Shown: one piece after another, positions 1 to 5,449 of the stretch
Numbering within the stretch: position 1 is the first letter of the stretch
Layout: every line of letters starts with the position of its first letter
Assembly: GCA_947625315.1 (NCBI GenBank)
Contig: CANQOE010000039.1
Coordinates: forward strand, 1-9,114
Direction: 5' to 3'
DNA from: an uncultured Bacilli bacterium
GTDB taxonomy: Bacteria; Bacillota_I; Bacilli_A; RF39; UBA660
Length of the DNA: 9,114 bases
The notes under the pieces: model-generated
Told to the model about the DNA's origin: nothing
The model's input: the letters and a program-made list of their open reading frames with translations, nothing else
Databases searched by the model: none
Translations under genes and position numbers: made by a program

Positions 1-58
1 CCTCCTTTATCTTTTGTTTGGCTATTTTAATTATAACATTTTTTTATTTATCAGTCAT
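1..58 (-). promoter_or_regulatory. Promoter and ribosome binding site of a minus-strand gene beyond the left edge
   Basis: Read on the minus strand, bases 8 to 1 are AAAGGAGG, a near-perfect ribosome binding site, so a start codon should lie just before position 1. Upstream of it are a perfect -10 TATAAT (30-35) and, after 17 bases, a -35-like ATGACT (53-58, 4 of 6 matches to TTGACA). The gene itself is outside the window and cannot be named. It is divergent from spoIIGA. Confidence 0.7.
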
Positions 59-101
59 TATGTTTAACACAACTTATTAAAAAATAATATTAGGTTTCTA
101 A

Positions 102-147
102 TTCGACAAAATATTTAAGTTAGATAAGTTATAATATACTTGGTGAT
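102..147 (+). promoter_or_regulatory. Spo0A-type promoter and RBS of spoIIGA
   Basis: TTCGACA at 102-108 is a perfect inverted match to the Spo0A box TGTCGAA, and it contains a 5-of-6 match (TCGACA, 103-108) to the -35 hexamer. A perfect -10, TATAAT, is at 130-135, which leaves a 21-base spacer, too long for ordinary SigA promoters. A -35-like element overlapping a 0A box with a 21-22 base spacer is the known design of Spo0A-activated SigA promoters such as B. subtilis spoIIG and spoIIE. GGTGAT (142-147) can pair with the end of 16S rRNA and serves as ribosome binding site. The predicted transcript start, near 142, leaves a very short leader. Confidence 0.75.
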
Positions 148-150
148 ATT

Positions 151-909
151 ATGGTAATCTATTTAGATTTAGTTTGGGCTATTAATTTTATTTTAGATTT
201 TATGTTACTTTTAACGATTAATGTAGCATTAAAAAGATATACTAAAAGATATCGCTTATTTCTTGGAGCTTTAATGGGGAGTATTTCCCTTATTAGTTTA
301 TTTATAGCTTTAAATTATTTAATCTTAACTATATTTAAGTTAATATTAGGACTTTTAATGTGTTTAATAGCTTTTGGTTATAAAAATATAAAATATACAT
401 TAGCTAATTTAGTTTATTTATATATGCTTAGTTTTATTTTAGGAGGTTTTTTATACTTTTTAAAAATTAATTATGCTAATTTTAATTATGCTTTCTTATT
501 AGTTATAGCTCAGCTTATTTTATATGTCTTTATTAAGAGTAGTAAAGCTTTAAAAGAGATTAAAAACTATTATTATCAAGTAGAAATAGTATTTAATAAG
601 AATTATTCTTTAAAAGTAAATGGCTTTTTAGATACGGGAAATAGATTAAGAGAACCGCTTAGTAAGAAACCAATTATAATCTTAAATAAGAAACTTATTA
701 AGGGTAAAATAAATATAAGAAGTCCAATGTATGTTCCTTTTAATACTTTAAATAATCATGGTTTATTAGAATGTTTTAAAGTAGATAAAATAATTATTAA
801 TAATTGTATATTAAAGAATTATTTAATAGGTTTAAGTAATAGTTCTTTTCATATAAATGGGATAGATTGTTTACTTAATTATCAAATAAAGGAGGATATA
901 AATGTTTAA
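151..909 (+). CDS. spoIIGA: SpoIIGA, sigma-E processing aspartic peptidase
   Basis: Membrane-bound protease that removes the pro-sequence of pro-SigE in the mother cell after asymmetric division. The first ~130 of 252 residues are hydrophobic, with about five membrane segments (roughly 5-27, 34-60, 62-78, 82-104, 110-130). A soluble C-terminal domain follows, carrying the aspartic protease motif GFLDTGNRLREPL with the probable catalytic residue D161, and YVPFNTL near 197-203, which resembles the family's IPF motif. The family has one Asp per chain and works as a dimer (established for B. subtilis). At 252 residues it is shorter than the B. subtilis protein (about 309), but both halves are present. 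The ATG is preceded by GGTGAT. Its last codons overlap the start of sigE by 8 bases, as in the spoIIG operon. Base composition is extremely AT-rich. Confidence 0.9.
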   Translation: MVIYLDLVWAINFILDFMLLLTINVALKRYTKRYRLFLGALMGSISLISLFIALNYLILTIFKLILGLLMCLIAFGYKNIKYTLANLVYLYMLSFILGGFLYFLKINYANFNYAFLLVIAQLILYVFIKSSKALKEIKNYYYQVEIVFNKNYSLKVNGFLDTGNRLREPLSKKPIIILNKKLIKGKINIRSPMYVPFNTLNNHGLLECFKVDKIIINNCILKNYLIGLSNSSFHINGIDCLLNYQIKEDINV

Positions 910-1588
910 GAAAATAATAGAATTATTAAAAAAGAAATATAATGAATGTTTCTTTATTGGTTCAACGGATAAACTACCACCTCCCCTTAGTGAAGATGAA
1001 GAAAGAGATAATGTCATTAAAGCACAAAGGGGAGATGAAGAAGCACGCAATAGACTGATTGAACATAATTTAAGATTAGTAGTTTTTTTAGCTAAAAAAT
1101 ATGAAAATACAGGATATGATGTTGAAGATTTAGTTAGTATTGGTTCTATAGGTTTAATTAAAGGTATTAATACTTATAAATTAGATAAAAATATTAAACT
1201 AGCTACTTATGCTTCACGATGTATATCTAATGAAATCTTAATGTTTTTGCGCAAGAATAAAAAACGAAGAGGGGAAATATCTTTTGAAGATGCCCTAAAC
1301 TATGATAGTGAAGGAAATGAACTACATTTAGAAGATATTTTAGGAACCGAAATTGATTATGTTCCCAATGAATATGAACAAAAATTAAATAAAGAAATAT
1401 TAGCTCAAGAAATAACAAATTTAGATAAACGCGAAAAAGAAATAATGACGCTGCGTTATGGCTTAAATAATACTCAAGAATATACTCAAAAAGAAGTCGC
1501 GGAAAAATTAGGAATTTCGCAAAGTTATATTTCCCGAATTGAGAAAAAAGTTATTAAAAGATTAAAACAAACAATGAAAATAACTTAA
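887..1588 (+). CDS. sigE: Pro-sigma-E, mother-cell sporulation sigma factor
   Basis: Sigma-70 family factor that directs early mother-cell transcription during sporulation; the coding sequence proper starts at ATG 902, and 887-901 is its ribosome binding region (AAAGGAGG at 889-896). The 228 residues read as SigE: FFIGSTDKLPPPLS (17-30) matches the SigE-specific YYIG..LPPPLS, region 2 spans about 53-121 (NLRLVVFLAKKYENTG, DLVSIGSIGLIKGINTY, KLATYASRCISNEILM) and region 4 about 165-226, with helix-turn-helix TQKEVAEKLGISQSYISRIE (195-214). Residues 1-16 are basic and amphipathic, like the pro-sequence removed by SpoIIGA, but some ten residues shorter than in B. subtilis. It overlaps spoIIGA by 8 bases. 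sigG, the usual next gene, is absent; a terminator follows. Confidence 0.96.
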
Positions 1589-1603
1589 ATTGATAATGAT
1601 AAG

Positions 1604-1637
1604 AACCTCGTTTCTTGGATGGAGAAGCGGGGTTTTT
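1604..1637 (+). terminator. Intrinsic terminator of spoIIGA-sigE
   Basis: AACCTCGTTTC (1604-1614) pairs with GAAGCGGGGTT (1624-1634) to form an 11-bp stem with two G-U pairs and a 9-base loop, ending in a T tract (1633-1637). It lies 15 bases after the sigE stop. Confidence 0.85.
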
Positions 1638-1640
1638 AAA

Positions 1641-1673
1641 TTAAAAAGATACTAACTTTTTTTAGTTAGTATC
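1641..1673 (-). terminator. Intrinsic terminator of recU-ponA
   Basis: GATACTAAC (1648-1656) and GTTAGTATC (1665-1673) form a perfect 9-bp stem, extendable by one A-T pair. Read on the minus strand it is followed by TTTTT (1647-1643). The ponA stop codon (1662-1664) sits in the loop and its last three sense codons form one arm. Together with the sigE terminator it insulates two convergent units within about 70 bases. Confidence 0.85.
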
Positions 1674-4289
1674 AGTTGAATTATTATCTAAATCTGTATC
1701 ATTATCGGTATCAGTATCTTCATCATCATCTAATCCCGAGTAGGTATAATCTTTGGCCGTAATTTTTAAGCCCGAACTTTTATTATTTTTAAAGATACTA
1801 TAAGCGGATCGTACAACAAAGGTATAACTACTTTGAGGATTAATAATTGAATAAGTAAAGTTGGTATTTTGGGTGTATCCTAAAACTACTTCTTGTTTGG
1901 TGGTATTATTAACTAGAGAAACTTCATAACCTAAAGTACCTATATTATTAGTATTGTATTCTAAACGTTTTTGATAATAAGTTGATTTGTAACGCTCATA
2001 AAAGCGCCCATAATAATCATTGAATAATTTTTCGATCGCGGTTTGGTCAATTGCTTCAGGAGTATCAATAGCTTCCCAACTTAAATTAATTGTTAAACCA
2101 TTTAAAGTAGCTTTACCCTTAGTAGGATTTTCTAATTGACTAAAACGATTTGATTCTTCACTAGGTTCATAACCACTGGCATAATATTCACTAACTTTTA
2201 AACTGCTTGGAGTATAAGCACTAGCAAGTTTAGTTGGGTATGTTTCTTTTTCGACAGTAACTTTGACAACTCCGACATCTGAAGCACTTCCTAAACTATC
2301 TTTAAAACGAGAATTAGTTTCATAAATTTTAGGAGCTACAGCATTCATAATGGCTTTACGAGCAACAGCACCTCCATCGGTATAGACTTGACCATCTAAA
2401 AGAGAATCATAACCATACCATAGAGCAATTACATAATCAGGTGAATAAGTAATATTCCAGTGGTCAGGAGTTGTATAATCTTTAATTCCTAATTTATCTG
2501 CAGATTCTTTATCAATAGTAGTTGTTCCACCTTTCGCGGCAATATCAGTACCACTTATTCTAAATGAACCACCTACATTGGCTTCTCCGCCACTGACTAA
2601 CATATCAGTAATCATCCAAGCTGTTTGTTCACTCATAACTTTCGTTCTTTCAACTTTATGAGTATAGGTTTCATCGGTTTCTAAATAAACTATTTTGGTA
2701 AAAGCATAAGGTTCAATGAAATAACCTCCACGAGCAAATGCTCCATAGGCTGCGCTAAATTCCAAAGGACTAGCACAGTTTACGCCGCCAATCGCGGCTG
2801 ATTCATATAAGTTTTCGCCATAATCTATTCCTAAACTATGAACAAAATCGGCAATTTTATCTAAACCAACTTCTTTTTGAACTTGTTGGAAAGCTTGAAC
2901 AGCGGGAATATTTTTAGATTCGATTAAAGCTCGACGCATTGTAACCCAGCCATCATGTCTATAATCGGCATTACGAACGGGAGTACCATTGGAGAAAGTC
3001 CAAGTTTGGTCTAAGAATAATGTTCCAGTGGAACCATGAAGATATTCTAAGTAAGGACCATAATCGAAGATTGGCTTGGCTGTTGAACCAGGTTGTTCAC
3101 TAACTCCTAATGGTTTACCATCAGAATTAACATATTCTTTTCCGACGGCTCTATTTATTCCTCGAGGAGCATAATTTCTTCCCGGTGATAAAGCTAGAAT
3201 AGAACCATCTTTAACACTAGTAATAGCTAAGCCATATTGAATTTTATCATCTTTAAATTTATATAAATCACCTTGTTCCAAATCAATTAAAACATCTTGT
3301 TTTTTTACATCAAGCGTCGTATATATGGCCATTGGAACAGTATAAGGGTCATCTCCAGTTTCTTCTTTAACGGCCCATCTTAAATAATCGATAAATGATT
3401 GATATTGATTAGTAGTTTCTTCTTTACTTCTATCGACTAATAAACTTTCGACTGGAATACTTTCGGCAAATTCTTTTTGTTCTTCCGTAATATAACCATG
3501 TCTTACCATTAAACTTAAAACAGTAGAACGTCTTTGACTTGCTGCTTCGGGATGATTATAAGGATTATAACTACCAGGAGCATTAAATATTCCTACTAAA
3601 AGAGAAGCTTCGGCTAAAGTTAAATCGGATACAGATTTACCAAAGAAATATTGGCTACCCATTTCCACACCATTAATAGATTCGAAATTAGTAGAACCAC
3701 TTCCTAACCATTGACTATTGACATAAAACTCAATTATTTCTTCTTTAGTATAAACTGATTCTAATTTAAATACGGCCATATAGATATCAGTAAATTTTCT
3801 TATAATACCTTTAATACCCGAAGAATCTATTGTTCCATCAGCATTAGTGTTAAAAGTATTTTTAATAACTTGCATGGAAAGAGTAGAAGCTCCACCTGCA
3901 TCACTATTACCTTTTAATTGGCCTAATGAAGCTTTAAAGAAACGTGCAGCATCAAAGCCATTATGTTGGAAGAACCGAGAATCTTCAGTAGCTACTAAAG
4001 CATCGACAAATACTTGAGGTAATTCATCATATGTAACTAGTTCGGCATTTTTTTCCCCAATGCGGGCTATTTCGGTTATCCCATCATTGGCATAGATAAC
4101 TGTCGCATTTTTAGTATAAAGTTTCTTGGGGACAAATTCCGGAGAAGTAATAATAATATATAAAGCAAAAGCTAAAATTAGCGAAGCTAGGGCTATACCT
4201 CCAATTAAAAAGATAGATAAGACTAAATTTTTAATAGATTTTTTCTTCTTTGGTTTATTTTCTTTATTTCTTTTAAATTTTATTGGCAT
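1662..4289 (-). CDS. ponA: Class A penicillin-binding protein (PBP1a type)
   Basis: Bifunctional peptidoglycan synthase acting outside the membrane: glycosyltransferase (GT51) polymerises lipid II and the transpeptidase cross-links the strands. Of 875 residues, 1-20 are a basic cytoplasmic tail and 21-49 a membrane anchor. GT51 spans about 85-260, with ATEDSRFFQHNGFD (E102 catalytic), GGASTLSMQ (132-140) and RKFTDIYMAVFKLE (164-177). Transpeptidase spans about 345-650, with nucleophile S402 in STAK, SKN (458-460) and KGG (586-588) where KTG is usual. A C-terminal segment (about 720-850) resembles a fibronectin-III-like domain, and residues 853-875 are an acidic D/T/N tail. The ATG starts one base after the recU stop; its AAGGAG binding site lies inside recU, so translation is probably coupled. 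GC is higher than in neighbouring genes. Role in spore or vegetative wall cannot be told. Confidence 0.97.
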   Translation of the reverse strand: MPIKFKRNKENKPKKKKSIKNLVLSIFLIGGIALASLILAFALYIIITSPEFVPKKLYTKNATVIYANDGITEIARIGEKNAELVTYDELPQVFVDALVATEDSRFFQHNGFDAARFFKASLGQLKGNSDAGGASTLSMQVIKNTFNTNADGTIDSSGIKGIIRKFTDIYMAVFKLESVYTKEEIIEFYVNSQWLGSGSTNFESINGVEMGSQYFFGKSVSDLTLAEASLLVGIFNAPGSYNPYNHPEAASQRRSTVLSLMVRHGYITEEQKEFAESIPVESLLVDRSKEETTNQYQSFIDYLRWAVKEETGDDPYTVPMAIYTTLDVKKQDVLIDLEQGDLYKFKDDKIQYGLAITSVKDGSILALSPGRNYAPRGINRAVGKEYVNSDGKPLGVSEQPGSTAKPIFDYGPYLEYLHGSTGTLFLDQTWTFSNGTPVRNADYRHDGWVTMRRALIESKNIPAVQAFQQVQKEVGLDKIADFVHSLGIDYGENLYESAAIGGVNCASPLEFSAAYGAFARGGYFIEPYAFTKIVYLETDETYTHKVERTKVMSEQTAWMITDMLVSGGEANVGGSFRISGTDIAAKGGTTTIDKESADKLGIKDYTTPDHWNITYSPDYVIALWYGYDSLLDGQVYTDGGAVARKAIMNAVAPKIYETNSRFKDSLGSASDVGVVKVTVEKETYPTKLASAYTPSSLKVSEYYASGYEPSEESNRFSQLENPTKGKATLNGLTINLSWEAIDTPEAIDQTAIEKLFNDYYGRFYERYKSTYYQKRLEYNTNNIGTLGYEVSLVNNTTKQEVVLGYTQNTNFTYSIINPQSSYTFVVRSAYSIFKNNKSSGLKITAKDYTYSGLDDDEDTDTDNDTDLDNNSTDTN

Positions 4290-4290
4290 T

Positions 4291-4842
4291 TTAAATCAAC
4301 TCCTTATAGGCAATGTCTATTCCTTTTATATATTCTAAACCTTTTAAACTATAATTTAATTTTGTTCCTAAAGTTTCAATAACATCTAGAGGAATACTTT
4401 TTCGGTCATTATTTTCAAGGAAAGAAATTAAATCTTCACCTTTAAATAAATAATATTCATTATTAATATAAATAATTAAGAAAACTATTCCTTGATGTCT
4501 AATTACATTTCTAATATGTTTTATTTGATGAGGATGGATATTACTCAAAGGAAAAGAAGTTGTTGATTTTGTAACTTTAGCATCAAATTCAATATATTTT
4601 CCTTTGTATACTCCATTATAATCAAGGGTTGAAGGTTCTTTGAAATAACCTTTTTTAATAACCATTCTTTCATAATCTACTTCGACAATTCCAATTGGGG
4701 TAGGTTTTTTATAAATAACGGCAATATCATTATCTAAATAATATTTACAAGCTTCATTAATGATATTTTCTAAGTCCATACCACGATTAGAATAGTTTAT
4801 TTCTTTTTTATAAACTTTATTAATTTTGTTAGGATATTTCAA
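4291..4842 (-). CDS. recU: RecU, Holliday junction resolvase
   Basis: Homodimeric PD-(D/E)XK nuclease that resolves Holliday junctions in recombination and chromosome segregation; counterpart of RuvC in Bacillota. Family signatures: YSNRGMDLE (17-25), AVIYKKPTP (41-49), TLDYNGVYKGKYIEFDAK (72-89) and TSFPLSNIHPHQIKHI (95-110). Probable catalytic set is D74, D87 and K89. The B. subtilis motif reads IDFEAK; here it is IEFDAK, so the acid before A-K is Asp, not Glu. I chose TTG at 4842 as start: AGGGTG lies 6 bases before it, and the product begins MKYPNK, which lines up with the MIRYPNGK start of B. subtilis RecU. A GTG at 4851 would add three residues but has no good binding site. It forms an operon with ponA, as in Bacillus. 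Confidence 0.95.
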   Translation of the reverse strand: MKYPNKINKVYKKEINYSNRGMDLENIINEACKYYLDNDIAVIYKKPTPIGIVEVDYERMVIKKGYFKEPSTLDYNGVYKGKYIEFDAKVTKSTTSFPLSNIHPHQIKHIRNVIRHQGIVFLIIYINNEYYLFKGEDLISFLENNDRKSIPLDVIETLGTKLNYSLKGLEYIKGIDIAYKELI

Positions 4843-4861
4843 TTTTTTCACCCTAAGTATA

Positions 4862-4890
4862 ATTATACTATATTTAGATAATAATATCTA
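4862..4890 (-). promoter_or_regulatory. Probable recU-ponA promoter
   Basis: On the minus strand a perfect -10 TATAAT (4862-4867) lies 20 bases before the recU TTG. TAGATA (4885-4890) stands 17 bases further upstream, with 4 of 6 matches to TTGACA. The -10 is the centre of the 14-base perfect palindrome AGTATAATTATACT (4856-4869), and the -35-like element is one arm of the inverted repeat TAGATA-N4-TATCTA (4875-4890). Confidence 0.6.
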
Positions 4891-4891
4891 G

Positions 4892-4919
4892 TTAGAAATA
4901 TTATTTTCTAATTTTTTTT
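4892..4919 (+). repeat. Inverted repeat followed by eight T
   Basis: TTAGAAA (4892-4898) and TTTCTAA (4905-4911) form a 7-bp stem with a 6-base loop, followed on the plus strand by eight T (4912-4919). The form is that of a weak, all-but-AT intrinsic terminator, but no plus-strand gene lies upstream. It could equally be a chance palindrome in AT-rich DNA or an operator near the recU promoter. Confidence 0.35.
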
Positions 4920-4928
4920 GTGAAGTTT

Positions 4929-4990
4929 TGTCGAAATAAAAGAAGTTTAATGCAATTAAAAAGAAGATGTGATATATTAAGACTGGTGAT
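4929..4990 (+). promoter_or_regulatory. Candidate promoter and RBS for the 37-codon gene, with a Spo0A-box match
   Basis: TGATATATT (4970-4978) is an extended -10 element. It is followed six bases later by the ribosome binding site GGTGAT (4985-4990). The predicted transcript would begin close to that site. A perfect Spo0A box, TGTCGAA, lies at 4929-4935, 37 bases before the -10, which is farther than in spoIIG-type promoters. About one such 7-mer is expected by chance in a window of this size and composition, so the box is only a candidate. Confidence 0.45.
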
Positions 4991-4994
4991 AAGA

Positions 4995-5108
4995 ATGAAA
5001 AATGAATTATTAATTGAAGATGTAATTAGTTTATTAGATGAAATAATCTTAGAATATAATTACCAGTTATTTTTAAAAAATAATGATTTTAAGTTTCCAA
5101 ATAAGTAA
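4995..5108 (+). CDS. Small protein of unknown function (37 residues)
   Basis: I do not recognise this gene. The frame is open upstream to a GTG at 4920, but the ATG at 4995 has the best binding site (GGTGAT, 4 bases away), giving 37 residues: a mostly acidic amphipathic helix (ELLIEDVISLLDEIILEY, 3-20) and a polar, basic tail. No membrane segment or signal peptide. The stretch LDEIILEY (13-20) resembles the LDxLIxxY part of Spo0E-like Spo0A phosphatases, but the preceding SQE of that signature is missing and the first helix would be lacking unless translation starts earlier (ATG 4950, 52 residues). It lies between divergent recU and a small membrane-protein gene with its own promoter. It may not be translated at all. 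Confidence 0.5.
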   Translation: MKNELLIEDVISLLDEIILEYNYQLFLKNNDFKFPNK

Positions 5109-5135
5109 ATATATGGTAAAATATTTTTAAGAGGT
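5094..5135 (+). promoter_or_regulatory. Promoter and RBS of the 76-codon membrane-protein gene
   Basis: TGGTAAAAT (5114-5122) is an extended -10 and TTTCCA (5094-5099), 17 bases upstream, matches 4 of 6 of the -35 consensus. The promoter overlaps the end of the preceding small gene. AGAGGT (5130-5135) is a ribosome binding site correctly placed for TTG 5144. Confidence 0.5.
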
Positions 5136-5143
5136 TGATAGAT

Positions 5144-5374
5144 TTGAAAAAAGAAAAAAAAGATAAAAAACCTTTAATTTTAGGAATTATTTTAATAGTT
5201 TTAGTTTTGGGTATTTTATTGTTTGTTTACTTTACCCATGAAGATATTTCCCTAAAGGCTCGGTGTCGTAAAGCAGTTTGTAATGAAAACTATACTATTT
5301 GTTATGATTATTATTTAGATAAAGAAGGAAATACAATAATAACCTGGCGAGGTAATTGCAGTGTTTTAAAATAA
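5144..5374 (+). CDS. Small single-pass membrane protein with four extracytoplasmic cysteines
   Basis: Not recognised. Start TTG 5144 is chosen because AGAGGT lies 8 bases before it; TTG 5135 would overlap that site and add three residues. The 76 residues comprise a lysine-rich N-terminus (2-9), a strong hydrophobic segment (11-30) and a polar tail (31-76) with C41, C46, C53 and C72. By the positive-inside rule the tail should face outside, where the even number of cysteines could form two disulfides. No lipobox is seen, so it is probably membrane-anchored, not a lipoprotein. The tail contains tyrosine-rich CYDYYLDKEGNTIITWRG (53-70), which looks like beta hairpins. It has its own promoter and terminator, so it is probably not part of the ruvX operon. 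ireB usually occupies this place in Bacilli, but this is not IreB. Confidence 0.65.
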   Translation: MKKEKKDKKPLILGIILIVLVLGILLFVYFTHEDISLKARCRKAVCNENYTICYDYYLDKEGNTIITWRGNCSVLK

Positions 5375-5383
5375 ACTTGTGTT

Positions 5384-5411
5384 AAGGAACTTGTATTTTC
5401 CTTCTTTTTTT
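5384..5411 (+). terminator. Intrinsic terminator after the small membrane-protein gene
   Basis: AAGGAA (5384-5389) pairs with TTCCTT (5398-5403) across an 8-base loop, followed by C and seven T (5405-5411). It separates the small gene from the ruvX operon. Confidence 0.7.
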
Positions 5412-5419
5412 GATAAAAT
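5391..5419 (+). promoter_or_regulatory. Promoter of the ruvX operon
   Basis: TGATAAAAT (5411-5419) is an extended -10; TTGTAT (5391-5396) stands 17 bases before the hexamer and has the TTG of a -35. The promoter overlaps the upstream terminator. The ruvX binding site AAGG (5440-5443) follows, 6 bases before the ATG. No further terminator was seen from here to the window end, so ruvX to yrrO is probably one transcript. Confidence 0.55.
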
Positions 5420-5449
5420 AAAATATGCAAAGGAAAGAGAAGGCGATTT

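Noticed and set aside
1227..1418. Open frame of 63 codons on the minus strand inside sigE
   Set aside because: It is antisense to conserved SigE regions 2-3, has no ribosome binding site, and its composition mirrors the AT-rich sense codons.
2250..2256. Third exact Spo0A-box match (TTCGACA)
   Set aside because: It lies deep inside the ponA coding region with no promoter nearby. It shows that roughly one exact match per window arises by chance.
4126..4338. Open frame of 70 codons on the plus strand across the ponA start and recU end
   Set aside because: It is antisense to the ponA membrane anchor; the Phe-rich stretch is the complement of its lysine codons. No binding site or promoter supports it.
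4858..4919. Independent small RNA gene starting at the plus-strand TATAAT (4858-4863)
   Set aside because: There is no recognisable -35 at the right distance, and the hairpins are AT-only. Kept only as a possibility under the palindrome finding.
4920..4994. Extended N-terminus (25 residues, GTG start) for the 37-codon gene
   Set aside because: No ribosome binding site precedes GTG 4920, only a run of T, and the extension would cover the likely -10 element. ATG 4995 with GGTGAT is preferred.
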